This document shows positions 28,818 through 36,852 of a stretch of DNA of 59,627 nt, in pieces (the stretch's first letter is position 1; every line of letters begins with the position of its first letter). This stretch comes from a virus. The position numbers were made by a program, and so were the translations under genes. Under the pieces are notes generated by a model that saw only the letters and a program-made list of their open reading frames with translations, was not told the DNA's origin and did not search any database. The stretch spans positions 1 to 59,627 of IMG/VR virus record IMGVR_UViG_3300009370_000034; one strand, 5' to 3'.

Positions 28818-29471
28818 TCAGATGGCGCTGGTGTCCTCCGTGACAATGGCAGCCAGTTCCTCGTAGGTGTTGATGCGGATGATGTCGGAGTCGTACCGCT
28901 TGGAGAGGCTCGCATCAAGGGCCTCGGGGCTGAGGGGCGCAACGCTCCACTCCTCCTTGAGGTCCCGCTCCTTGATGAGGAGGTGGTTGTACTGGGTCTG
29001 CGGGCCGGTGCCGGAGCGGCTGACGGCCCAGTAGTGCTTCGACAGGGGGCCCTGACGCTCGTCCTCGTTGAAGTTCCTCAGGGTGGCGATGACCCGGGTC
29101 CCGGCCTCGTACGAGCGGAGAGCAGGCTCCTCGCCCCGCTCCAGCAGGACCACGTTGAAGGCGAACAGGGGACGGGGGCGGTTCCCCGAATCGCAAAGGG
29201 GGCAGCCGTTGGAGTCCATGCCGTCACGGCACACGAAGGACTTCTGCCCGGGCCGAGTGACCCAATGCTGCCGCCACGAGGCGTAGGGGGCGTCGTCAAG
29301 GAACTTGATGATGACCGGGTCGGGGCCGGTCTTGAGGCGGACCGCATAGTTGGAGTCCTCCTGCTTGATGCTGTCCACGGCACCCCAGCCGGAACGGATG
29401 ACCTTGCGGGCCGCAGGGGGGTCGTCGGTCATGGTCGTGCCCTCAGCGGGCTCGTTGTAGTCGATGGGCAT
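28818..29471 (-). CDS. Single-stranded-DNA-binding protein, gp32-like (217 aa)
   Basis: The ATG at 29471 is preferred to the GTG at 29495 because AGCAGG lies before it. The sequence VIIKFLDDAPYASWRQHWV, then SFVCRDGMDSNGCPLC, matches actinophage ssDNA-binding proteins with a zinc knuckle like that of T4 gp32. The core is OB-fold-like and the C-terminus acidic. It is next to the polymerase and the helicase and primase run. It coats single strands and recruits replication partners. Confidence 0.75.
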   Translation of the reverse strand: MPIDYNEPAEGTTMTDDPPAARKVIRSGWGAVDSIKQEDSNYAVRLKTGPDPVIIKFLDDAPYASWRQHWVTRPGQKSFVCRDGMDSNGCPLCDSGNRPRPLFAFNVVLLERGEEPALRSYEAGTRVIATLRNFNEDERQGPLSKHYWAVSRSGTGPQTQYNHLLIKERDLKEEWSVAPLSPEALDASLSKRYDSDIIRINTYEELAAIVTEDTSAI

Positions 29472-29491
29472 ATGCCTGCTCTCTTCTCTCG

Positions 29492-29974
29492 TCACAGCGG
29501 CCAGTTAGCCGCAGTGTGTTGCTTAAAGCCGACCCAGTCGGCCTTCCCTTGGTCGTTGAGGCTGTACTCCTCAACGGCCATGATCAGGAACCGGACCTGC
29601 ATGGGACTGTACAGGCGATTCCCCTTCGGCGCAACCCCGGGAATCTGAGAATCCCCTTTGGGCGGCGGCGTCCGGTAGTTGGCGTGGGGAATCCATCCCC
29701 GGCGCTCCCACATGCGGATCGTCACGGGCTTCCTGTTCAGGAGCCTCGCCAACTCTCCGATGGTGTAGAACTCACGCAGTTCCCCATTGACACGGTACCG
29801 TCGAACCTTGGCGGCAGCGATCACCTCGTCCAGTGGGGTGGTCGGAATAGGGCTATCTTCCCGGTTCCTAGGGGGGGTCCCCCCCGGATAGTCCTTCTCC
29901 TCAGTCTCGTCGTCCTCAAGCAGGTCAGCGTGGTCCCGGCTGAGGAGGTGCTGGAAGTAGTTACGATGGTTCAT
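29492..29974 (-). CDS. MerR-like DNA-binding protein (160 aa)
   Basis: The region FYTIGELARLLNRKPVTIRMWERRGWIP is a clear MerR-type winged helix-turn-helix (about residues 68-95), and the sequence that follows ends in PMQVRFLIMAVEE. An acidic Pro-rich N-terminus precedes it. Small MerR-like proteins of phages act as excisionase-like or regulatory factors. It sits within the replication operon, so it may regulate it. Confidence 0.85.
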   Translation of the reverse strand: MNHRNYFQHLLSRDHADLLEDDETEEKDYPGGTPPRNREDSPIPTTPLDEVIAAAKVRRYRVNGELREFYTIGELARLLNRKPVTIRMWERRGWIPHANYRTPPPKGDSQIPGVAPKGNRLYSPMQVRFLIMAVEEYSLNDQGKADWVGFKQHTAANWPL

Positions 29975-30354
29975 GCCTTGAACGCCCAGACCTCACGCTC
30001 CACGTAGAAGCCGTCCACCACGTCACGCACGTCGGGGTCGTCCCACGCCAGAGCGAGCACCTTGTCCTCGCTCAAGACCTCCACGACATCCATCACTTCT
30101 TCCCAACGACCAGCGGCCCGGGCCCACTCCTCGGCACGCTCACGGGAGAAGGTCTTGGACAGACGGCGCTCTCGCTTGAGCCTCTCGTCCCCGACCTCCA
30201 GCCACCTGTGGCCGTTGTGATCGGTGTACCCGTGCTCGTCCACGAGCCCGGCCAGTTCCTTCTTCAACTTGTCGGACCGCTCACGAGCGGCGTCTGCCAT
30301 GTCCTTGGCGCCCCGGTACTCCTGTACCAGCCGCTGCACGTACACCTCGTCCAC
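29971..30354 (-). CDS. Coiled-coil phage protein (127 aa)
   Basis: The start is GTG at 30354 with GGAGGTGTAGAC before it. The first 45 residues form a charged coiled coil (RGAKDMADAARERSDKLKKELAGL), followed by a small domain with HNGHRWLEVGDERL and an acidic, helical C-terminus. The layout resembles the protein at 8227-8586. The function is unknown. Confidence 0.7.
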   Translation of the reverse strand: MDEVYVQRLVQEYRGAKDMADAARERSDKLKKELAGLVDEHGYTDHNGHRWLEVGDERLKRERRLSKTFSRERAEEWARAAGRWEEVMDVVEVLSEDKVLALAWDDPDVRDVVDGFYVEREVWAFKA

Positions 30355-30356
30355 GT

Positions 30357-31898
30357 CTACACCTCCGAGATAGACAGGAAGTCCGAGAGGGAGCCTAGCG
30401 TGATCTCGTACTGCCCGTGGGCATCGTAGCCCTTGTCAATGAACGCCCGGTTGATGTGCCTCTTCTCCTGAAGCATGTCGTACTGGCGCTCCTCAATGCT
30501 GCCCTTCATCACGAACGAGGTCACCGTAACATGCGGGAACTCGGATGACAAGCGGATGATGCGAGATTCCCGCTGGTCCAACTTCCCGGCCGACCACGGC
30601 AGGTCGTAGGAGATCAGGTGGTTGGCCATGGGTAGGTCCACTCCGTAACCTCCGGCGTCGGAGGACAGGAACAACCTCACCCCAGAGTCGTTGGCGAAAC
30701 TCCTCTTGGCGTTGTCCTTCTGCTGGGCCGACATGTCTCCAGTGAAGAGAACACTGTCCACCTTACCCGTAAACGCTTCCTGTAGGAGGCGCAGGTTCTG
30801 CTTGAAGAACGAGAAGATGACGACCTTGTTTGACGGGTCCTCGTTGAGGATGTCCGTCACGTACTCCCCCACCGCCTCCAACTTGGGCCGCCGCGTGGTG
30901 GTGTCAAGCCATCCCGCATCCACGATCCTCTTGGCGTAAGCGCTCCCGCTGGAGGTGGAGTCCTCGTAGAGGGTGGCCGAGGCACGCACCAGTTCCGGGT
31001 TGTCGCACAGCATGCGGAGGACCGTCATGCGGGACATGATCTCGCCCTGCACGTCATCACCGCCAGCGGCGTTGTAGTGCCTCCACAGGTCGAAGCCCCG
31101 GCCCATCTTACCGATGGCAGCATTGATCTTCTTGAGCAGGTCGTCAGCGATCTGTCGGTACACCTTGGCCCCGGACACGTCGAAGGGGACCGGCACGACC
31201 TTGGTTATCAGATCAGGCAACTGGTCCTGAATGTCCTCCCGGGTCTTACGGATCATCACCTCGGACAGGCTGTCATGGAGCGTGTTGAGGTTGCGGTAGC
31301 GCACAGGCTTGCCCCAACGGTCACGGACGATGAACGTCCGGTCGAACCTGTCGAAGCGGCCCAGCACGTCGGGGTCCACGAACTCCATGATGGAGAACAG
31401 TTCCTCAGGGCGGTTCTCGATGGGCTGTCCGGTCAAGGCGAAACGATAGGGCACACTCTTGCCAAGGCGCTTCAAGAACTTGGAGCGCTTGGCAACACGG
31501 GACTTGATCATCGTGGCTTCATCAACGACCACGGCGTCCATGCGGAGGCGCTCAAGGAGGTGCCTGTCCTTCTGGAGCATCTCCACGTTGGTGATGACGT
31601 ACCGGCAGGACACGGCAGCCCGCCACAGAACCTCACGGGCCTTGGGGGGGCCGTCGATGACGATGGCACGAGACTTGGAGAACTTGTTGATCTCCGAGAG
31701 CCACTGGTACTTGAGTGAGGAGGGGACCACAACGAGGACCCTGCCGATGTCGTCCTGTTCGAACAGGGTCTCAAGGGTGGCGATGGTGGTGGGGGTCTTG
31801 CCAGCGCCCATGACCATGCAGAGCATCATGGTCCCACGCTCGGCCATAGCCTCGTGTGCCTCTTCCTGAAACGGATAGAGGGTTCCCGTGAAGCCCAT
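30357..31898 (-). CDS. SF2 helicase, Snf2/UvsW-like (513 aa)
   Basis: Walker A MGAGKTPTTIA, a Walker B-like VVVDEATMIKS, motif III ALTGQPI, then C-terminal FSFFKQNL, SSDAGGYGVDLPMA and the motif VI-like QRESRIIRLSS. It starts within the primase stop (TGATG at 31898). These proteins translocate along DNA and process forks or junctions; in T4 the UvsW helicase has this role. The placement just after primase supports a replication-fork function. It is the second SF2 helicase in the window. Confidence 0.9.
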   Translation of the reverse strand: MGFTGTLYPFQEEAHEAMAERGTMMLCMVMGAGKTPTTIATLETLFEQDDIGRVLVVVPSSLKYQWLSEINKFSKSRAIVIDGPPKAREVLWRAAVSCRYVITNVEMLQKDRHLLERLRMDAVVVDEATMIKSRVAKRSKFLKRLGKSVPYRFALTGQPIENRPEELFSIMEFVDPDVLGRFDRFDRTFIVRDRWGKPVRYRNLNTLHDSLSEVMIRKTREDIQDQLPDLITKVVPVPFDVSGAKVYRQIADDLLKKINAAIGKMGRGFDLWRHYNAAGGDDVQGEIMSRMTVLRMLCDNPELVRASATLYEDSTSSGSAYAKRIVDAGWLDTTTRRPKLEAVGEYVTDILNEDPSNKVVIFSFFKQNLRLLQEAFTGKVDSVLFTGDMSAQQKDNAKRSFANDSGVRLFLSSDAGGYGVDLPMANHLISYDLPWSAGKLDQRESRIIRLSSEFPHVTVTSFVMKGSIEERQYDMLQEKRHINRAFIDKGYDAHGQYEITLGSLSDFLSISEV

Positions 31899-32824
31899 CA
31901 CAGCCACCACGGAATGAGGGAGGCACCGGTCACGGCCTCCACGATCTCGTCGTACGTCATGTCGCCAATGTCCTTCGCTGTCGTATGTTCGTATCGCAGG
32001 AACTCGATGCCGTTGCGGGGCCTCGGGCAGTTCCGAGAGACCCGCTCAGCGCCACAGATTCCTGACTCGTCGTTGTCAAGCGCAATAACCAGTTTATCAG
32101 CCTTTTCGACCAACAACTTGAGTTGCTCCGCACTGACGTGGGACCCGTACGAGGCCACCGCACACATCTGATACCCGAGCCTCATGGAGGCAATACGAAT
32201 CACGTCCAGCGGGGACTCAACCAGCAGGACCGTGGGCGTGCGGCACTGCCCCAGTCCGAAGAGGGTGTGGGACTTGGTGACCCCGGTCGGGACGTTGCGG
32301 AAGTACCCCTTGGCCTTGGCCTGCCAGCCCCAGAGGTCCCCGTTGGGGGCGACGATGGGGATGATCCAGCGCCGCTCTTCGGCGTCCCACCTCACGCCGT
32401 ACCGGAACGTTGTGTCCGGGTCAAGGCCACGATGGCGCAGCAACTGTTCGGGAACCTCGGTGAACCGACGAAACGTGTCCATGTCCGGGGTGGGCCGGGT
32501 CGTGACATCTTCATCTGGCGTGATGGACTGCTGGAGCCGGTCCAGCCCGCTCTCCACGAGAAACGTCTGGACAGCGTTGATGGCGTCTGGGTCGTCGGTC
32601 ATCTGGGACACCAACTGGGGCAGGTTCCCACGGGCCCCGCACGAGTAGCAAATCCACAGACCCGTATCGAGGCTCATGGACCACGACGGGCTGCGGTCTT
32701 CACGTCCAGTCACCAGATGATGGACCGGGCACCTCCCCCCGGCCTCCGTCTCACTGACGGTCGTCACGTCCACGCCCAAGTGGCTCAGGACACCGACCAG
32801 ATCATCACCAATCATGGAAGTCAT
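31898..32824 (-). CDS. DNA primase (308 aa)
   Basis: The N-terminal CHC2-type zinc finger has C32, H35, C59 and C62 (RCPVHHL, CYSCGARGN). The Toprim domain shows TVLLVESPLDVIRIA with the conserved Glu and VIALDNDESG with the DxD-like site. It makes RNA primers for lagging-strand synthesis. The ATG at 32824 follows GAGGTGCCTG, overlapping the DnaB-like gene by 20 bases; the ATG at 32815 is an alternative. It lacks a helicase part, which is supplied by the separate adjacent gene. Confidence 0.93.
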   Translation of the reverse strand: MTSMIGDDLVGVLSHLGVDVTTVSETEAGGRCPVHHLVTGREDRSPSWSMSLDTGLWICYSCGARGNLPQLVSQMTDDPDAINAVQTFLVESGLDRLQQSITPDEDVTTRPTPDMDTFRRFTEVPEQLLRHRGLDPDTTFRYGVRWDAEERRWIIPIVAPNGDLWGWQAKAKGYFRNVPTGVTKSHTLFGLGQCRTPTVLLVESPLDVIRIASMRLGYQMCAVASYGSHVSAEQLKLLVEKADKLVIALDNDESGICGAERVSRNCPRPRNGIEFLRYEHTTAKDIGDMTYDEIVEAVTGASLIPWWL

Positions 32825-34076
32825 CAGGCACCTCGTCGTCGTCGTCGTCGTCGTCAGGACCAACCTCGGAGAAGTCCATGTTCTCCCAGTCCCACTTGAT
32901 CATAACCTCACCGTGGGGCGAGGTGCGGGACAGGATCACACGGACGATGGAACGATCATCGTAGTCGGGGTCCTTCTCCACGGACATCACGATGTCAGAA
33001 TCCTGCACGAAGGAGGAGGAGTATCCGATGGCGTCAGCCGTAACCCGGCGACTGGTGCGGCTGCTCAACTTGGACGCCAGCACCTGCGTCGTGACCACAA
33101 TGGGGGTCTTGAACTGCTGAGCCAAGCGCTTGAGGGAGCGGGTGATGTTGGTCAGGGCCTGCGGGCTACCCTTGGGCTCACCGTGCTCATCGTCCATCAT
33201 GTAGACGCCGTCCACGAAGACGATGCCGGGCTCGTGCTGCTTGATCTTGGCAGCGAGGCTGGAGACCGTGGTGGTGGACGAGATGTCCTCCACGATGATG
33301 AAATCCTTGCTGTTCTTCCGCATCCGCAGAGAACGGTCCAAACGCTTCACCTCGTCGGGCGTGGAGAGGCCACGCAGCAGGTTCGTGTGGGAGACCTTGG
33401 ACACGAACGCATCGTAGCGTGCGGCCTGCTCTTCCACGCTCATCTCGAAGGAGACCATAAGGGGCTTGACTCCGGCAGCGTTGGCAGTGATGGCCATGAC
33501 CAAGGCGAGCATGGACTTGCCCCGCTTGGCCTCGCCCACGAAGGTGATCAACTGCTGGGGCCGGATGCCAGCCGTCAGCCGATCCAGCCCCGGGAACCCG
33601 GTGGAGATGCCTACCAGTTCATCGGGCCGCTCCCGCATCTCGGCGTAGCGGGTCAACCGGTCCTCCCAGTCGTCTACCAGATTGATGTCCCGGGACTGGT
33701 TCGTGCTGCCGATGGTCTCCTGCAACCCAGAGGCGAGGCTGTTGATGGCGTCCATGGTCAGACCGGCGTTCATCTGGGACATCGTGCCGGTCAGGAGTTC
33801 CAGCATGGACGTGCGCCGGAAGCCCTCAATGACCTCCTCCACGAGCCGGGACAGGGACTCGGCCGACGCATCACCCAGCGTGACCGATGGGTACTCCGTG
33901 GCGAGGGCACGCTCCGTGGGCACCTCATTGTGGCTGTGCCAGAACCCTAGGACCCACTCCCAGATGGCCTTGTTGGCCTCAGAGAAGTGTCGTGGCTGGA
34001 CCCCCAGCGAGACAGCGTCCGACAGGGACCGGTCCCTGAGAACCTTGCTGATGAGGAGTTGCTCAGCGCTTGCCAT
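32805..34076 (-). CDS. Replicative DnaB-like helicase (423 aa)
   Basis: The N-terminal part SAEQLLISKVLRD and the all-helical sequence after it match the DnaB N-terminal domain. The RecA-like ATPase has Walker A GEAKRGKSM, the H1a-type ALVMAITANAAG, Walker B GIVFVDGVYM, and the motif SSRTSRRVTADAIGYSS. It forms a hexamer at the fork and unwinds DNA. The gene lies between the primase and a conserved unknown, with the loader nearby, which is a full helicase-loading module. Confidence 0.93.
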   Translation of the reverse strand: MASAEQLLISKVLRDRSLSDAVSLGVQPRHFSEANKAIWEWVLGFWHSHNEVPTERALATEYPSVTLGDASAESLSRLVEEVIEGFRRTSMLELLTGTMSQMNAGLTMDAINSLASGLQETIGSTNQSRDINLVDDWEDRLTRYAEMRERPDELVGISTGFPGLDRLTAGIRPQQLITFVGEAKRGKSMLALVMAITANAAGVKPLMVSFEMSVEEQAARYDAFVSKVSHTNLLRGLSTPDEVKRLDRSLRMRKNSKDFIIVEDISSTTTVSSLAAKIKQHEPGIVFVDGVYMMDDEHGEPKGSPQALTNITRSLKRLAQQFKTPIVVTTQVLASKLSSRTSRRVTADAIGYSSSFVQDSDIVMSVEKDPDYDDRSIVRVILSRTSPHGEVMIKWDWENMDFSEVGPDDDDDDDEVPDDFHDW

Positions 34077-34520
34077 CTACAGTACCCACGTCCCGTCCGG
34101 CCGCACCACGCGGGCCTTGACTCCGATCATACGGGCCTGATCCTCGTTCGCCACGTGTACGACCATAGACGGGTGGTGATACCTCAGATCGTCGGCAAGG
34201 ACGCTCAAGGAATCGTAGGGGAGCACGGCCACGGACACCCCCTTGCGAAAGAGCCAGCCCTCAATGGCGTCCGCCGCCCCGGGCGGGAGCAGGGTGTACA
34301 CCTCCACCCCGATCCTCCTGCGGTTGACCAGATCGACCAGAGACTTGATGGGCATCTCGTGGGGCACCCAGAGCCCGATGTAACGGTGCCACTCGTGCTG
34401 GCGGGAAGCCTTGGAGGCACGGTACTTGGCAACAGTGCCCGTGGGCGGGGAGGCGAGGACGCCCTCAAAGATGCACCCCTGCTGGATGGGAGCGAACGTA
34501 CTGATGTCGTTAGATTCCAC
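34077..34520 (-). CDS. Conserved replication-region protein (147 aa)
   Basis: The GTG at 34520 follows GGAAG and overlaps the loader's stop; the longer frame from 34652 runs inside the loader gene. The sequence has a basic, aromatic centre (HEWHRYIGLWVPHEMPIK) and alternating strands and helices (SVAVLPYDSLSVLADDL, MVVHVANEDQARMI). It might be a nucleotide-binding or Rossmann-type protein. Position between loader and helicase suggests a replication role. The family is not recognised. Confidence 0.7.
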   Translation of the reverse strand: MESNDISTFAPIQQGCIFEGVLASPPTGTVAKYRASKASRQHEWHRYIGLWVPHEMPIKSLVDLVNRRRIGVEVYTLLPPGAADAIEGWLFRKGVSVAVLPYDSLSVLADDLRYHHPSMVVHVANEDQARMIGVKARVVRPDGTWVL

Positions 34521-35145
34521 GCTTGTGCTTCCGGTAGTTGGATGACCTGATGTCCACCCCGATGTTCGTCTGCGATACCAGAGCGTTAAATCGACTGGTG
34601 AGAACATCGTCCAGACGCCCGGTGTTCGACGTATAGATGGTGACCAGCCCACGGTCGTATCGACTGGCAGCCAGTTCGGTGAGGGACTGTCGTGCGTAGT
34701 CCGTGTTCCGGGTCTGGTCCACCCCGTCCAGCACTACCACGTCGTACACCTGTTGCAGGTAGGACAGGAGGTGACCCTCAGCATACGAGTCGGGCATCAC
34801 ACCGTTGAAGTCACGATGATCGTCCAGAGCCCTCAGGTAGTCGGAGGCCGTGATGTAGTAGCCGCACTGGCGGTACGTCCTGATGGCCGCCCTCAGGGCC
34901 GAGACAGCGAGGTGGGACTTGCCAGAACCGCTCTTCCCAACCAGATAGAGCCCGGTCAGGCGCTCGCGGTGGGTCGGGAACTCCTCCAGCCACTGCTGGA
35001 CCTTGGCATGGGCGTGGGAGTCACCGACAGTAGTATCGTAGTTGCTCATACGGGCGTGCTCCAGCGCCGTCGGAATGCACGCACGCCGGGTCCGCTCGTC
35101 CTTGGGGCGGTGCCTCCAATAGTTGGTCCCGTGCCACTCAGTCAT
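34510..35145 (-). CDS. DnaC-like helicase loader ATPase (211 aa)
   Basis: AAA+ ATPase with Walker A LVGKSGSGKSHLA and Walker B DVVVLDGVDQ, then SLTELAASRYDRG and the sensor-like IYTSNT. The N-terminus is shorter than in E. coli DnaC, as in many phages. It loads the DnaB-like helicase onto DNA. The start at 35145 overlaps the previous gene by eight bases. Flanking initiator-like and helicase genes support the role. Confidence 0.88.
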   Translation of the reverse strand: MTEWHGTNYWRHRPKDERTRRACIPTALEHARMSNYDTTVGDSHAHAKVQQWLEEFPTHRERLTGLYLVGKSGSGKSHLAVSALRAAIRTYRQCGYYITASDYLRALDDHRDFNGVMPDSYAEGHLLSYLQQVYDVVVLDGVDQTRNTDYARQSLTELAASRYDRGLVTIYTSNTGRLDDVLTSRFNALVSQTNIGVDIRSSNYRKHKRGI

Positions 35146-35794
35146 CGTTAACGATGTCCGAGATGTAGACCACGTCCTCCGTAGCCTGACGTGCCCTCGT
35201 CAACAACTTCTGTCGGTCTGCCAAGAACGCCCGCCACGCCGGAACGTCCCTCAGGTTGCGTGCGTCCCGCTCAAGGTCACAAGCGAAGAGAGTGATCATC
35301 TTCTTGATCTCCCAGTCCCTGACCCCGTGCTGGTCCAGCATCTCCTTGAAGTGTCGCCCCAGCGCCTTGGCGTTGACGTGGGACTGGATGGACATGGGCG
35401 TGTGCCGCTCCACCTCAGTCGTGAAGTATTGGACCAACCGGGGGATGCGGCCCTTCTCGAAGGGTTCCCCCTCCGGCTTGTCCCCGTCCTCTCCCAGCGT
35501 TTCCCATTCGTCCCAGTCGGTCATGTCCGGCCCTTCCATGTTGACGGTGTACCTGTTGGCGGAGTGGAGCGTCTGCTCCCGGGATACTACCCCGACCTCC
35601 ACCAGAGTTTCAACCGCCCTTGCTGCGGTGCTGACGGAGCAGCCCATGCGTTGTGCCAGCCTCTGGTGACTGACACGCAGCGTGTTGTCCTTGGCCCCCA
35701 TGAGACAGACCATCTCCACCAGAGCGGTAATGGCAGAGAACTTGCCCGAAAGGTGCGGCCCCACCCACTTGGGATAGCGCCCAAAGAACGACAT
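35138..35794 (-). CDS. Winged-helix initiator-like protein (218 aa)
   Basis: Residues about 25-75 form a winged helix-turn-helix (LRVSHQRLAQRMGCSVSTAARAVETLVEVGVVSRE). The C-terminal part is helical (ALGRHFKEMLDQHGVRDWEIKKMITLF), resembling DnaD- or phage O-type initiation proteins. Being directly upstream of the loader and helicase, it probably recognises the origin. A palindrome (35798-35820) covering its ribosome-binding site suggests self-repression. Confidence 0.75.
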   Translation of the reverse strand: MSFFGRYPKWVGPHLSGKFSAITALVEMVCLMGAKDNTLRVSHQRLAQRMGCSVSTAARAVETLVEVGVVSREQTLHSANRYTVNMEGPDMTDWDEWETLGEDGDKPEGEPFEKGRIPRLVQYFTTEVERHTPMSIQSHVNAKALGRHFKEMLDQHGVRDWEIKKMITLFACDLERDARNLRDVPAWRAFLADRQKLLTRARQATEDVVYISDIVNDD

Positions 35795-35797
35795 TAC

Positions 35798-35820
35798 GAG
35801 TACCTCTAATACAGGTACTC
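35798..35820. promoter_or_regulatory. Palindromic operator-like site
   Basis: GAGTACCT (35798-35805) and AGGTACTC (35813-35820) are perfect arms around a 7-base spacer. The site covers the Shine-Dalgarno of the initiator-like gene and reaches the stop codon of the gene before it. This suggests repression of the initiator by a dimeric DNA-binding protein, perhaps itself, or a hairpin that hides the ribosome-binding site. Confidence 0.5.
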
Positions 35821-36574
35821 AGTCGGACCAGACAGTGGCCTTGAGGAGGTCCCAAACCTCCAGAATGGGAACGGCGGAAGTGAACGCCTTCCCGGTAGGA
35901 AGGACGACGACCAGCGTGGCGGTGAGGGTCTCGTCCGTCTCCTTCTCCCGGCGAACAAACTGGAGGACATTGTCCACGACCTCGTCATCATCCATTTCGT
36001 CAATATCCTCCGTCACCTCGCCCATCGAACGGTCCAACTGCTTGCGAATGGCCGGGGACAAACTGTCCATATCCTCGTCCGTGAGAGGCTCGATATTGTC
36101 CCCGTCTAGGGGCTCCACGGGGACGGGCCGGGTACCGTCAGTGGCCGGAGACTCCACCTCGATGGGGACCAGCCCGTTGGACAGGTCCAGCAGGGCGTGC
36201 CCACGGTCGAAGTACTCGCACACCAAGTGCTCGTTGTACTCCGGGGACTCATCGTCCCAGAGGATCAGGGCAGTGGCGTCCGGGGGGATGGGGCTGAAGT
36301 GCAGTTCGGGGGAGTCGGTACCGCTCTCCCTGATGTCGGCCGAGGCGGCGCTGACAGCGGGGTGGACGGCCTTGCGGTCCTTGGCGATCAGGGTGAAGGT
36401 GGCCCCGTTGTCCACGAGGAAGTCGTAGACCTTCATCATCCCCGGGGTGGGACGAGTGCCCGACCCCCCGACCCACGGGACATAGAAATGGCTGTCCGGG
36501 CCGAGGTCGGTGAGACCGGCGGTGATCACGTCCGCCGGGGCATCTCCCCGACCGGCAATGGCGTAGTTGGACAT
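35819..36574 (-). CDS. Acidic hypothetical protein (251 aa)
   Basis: Starts at 36574 behind AGGAGACACACAAC. The first 100 residues look like an alpha/beta domain (ADVITAGLTDLGPDSHFYVPWVGG, then VYDFLVDNGATFTLIAKD). The rest is very acidic (MDSLSPAIRKQ, EDIDEMDDDEVVDNV) and ends in strands. It could be a nucleotide-binding or DNA-mimic protein. The family is not recognised. It lies at the border of the replication and tail modules. Confidence 0.7.
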   Translation of the reverse strand: MSNYAIAGRGDAPADVITAGLTDLGPDSHFYVPWVGGSGTRPTPGMMKVYDFLVDNGATFTLIAKDRKAVHPAVSAASADIRESGTDSPELHFSPIPPDATALILWDDESPEYNEHLVCEYFDRGHALLDLSNGLVPIEVESPATDGTRPVPVEPLDGDNIEPLTDEDMDSLSPAIRKQLDRSMGEVTEDIDEMDDDEVVDNVLQFVRREKETDETLTATLVVVLPTGKAFTSAVPILEVWDLLKATVWSD

Positions 36575-36586
36575 GTTGTGTGTCTC

Positions 36587-36841
36587 CTATCGTAGGGTCC
36601 GTCGGAGGAACAGGTCCCCCGCCAGCGTCAGGCACCGTAGCGTAGCGTGACACAACGCCGCAAGTGCGGCGATGGCAAGGCCAGCAAGGGGCAGAGGGTG
36701 GGCGGGAGCGAGGATGGCTGCACCATACCCCAATGCGACGGCCGCCGCAACCTTGACCCACGGCATCACGGGTCGGGGCAGCACCAGTTCCAGCAGGTGG
36801 ACCGCCTTGTAGACAGCCAGTGCTCCGATCATGTACTCCAT
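36587..36841 (-). CDS. Holin-like membrane protein (84 aa)
   Basis: The ATG at 36841 follows GGGGACCAC. The sequence has two or three hydrophobic spans: about residues 3-20, 27-48 (VAAAVALGYGAAILAP) and 52-75 (PLAGLAIAALAALCHATL), with a basic C-terminus (LRRTLR). The size and charge fit a class II holin that would make membrane holes for lysis. It sits next to the tail genes and near the M15/peptidoglycan-binding enzyme (40940-41674), but no lysis cassette is certain, so this is a candidate only. Confidence 0.55.
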   Translation of the reverse strand: MEYMIGALAVYKAVHLLELVLPRPVMPWVKVAAAVALGYGAAILAPAHPLPLAGLAIAALAALCHATLRCLTLAGDLFLRRTLR

Positions 36842-36852
36842 GTGGTCCCCGG

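Noticed and set aside
29628-29660. Third copy of the promoter-like block (GCGCAACCCC then GAGAATCCCC)
   Set aside because: Only partly similar and inside the MerR-like gene; most likely chance.
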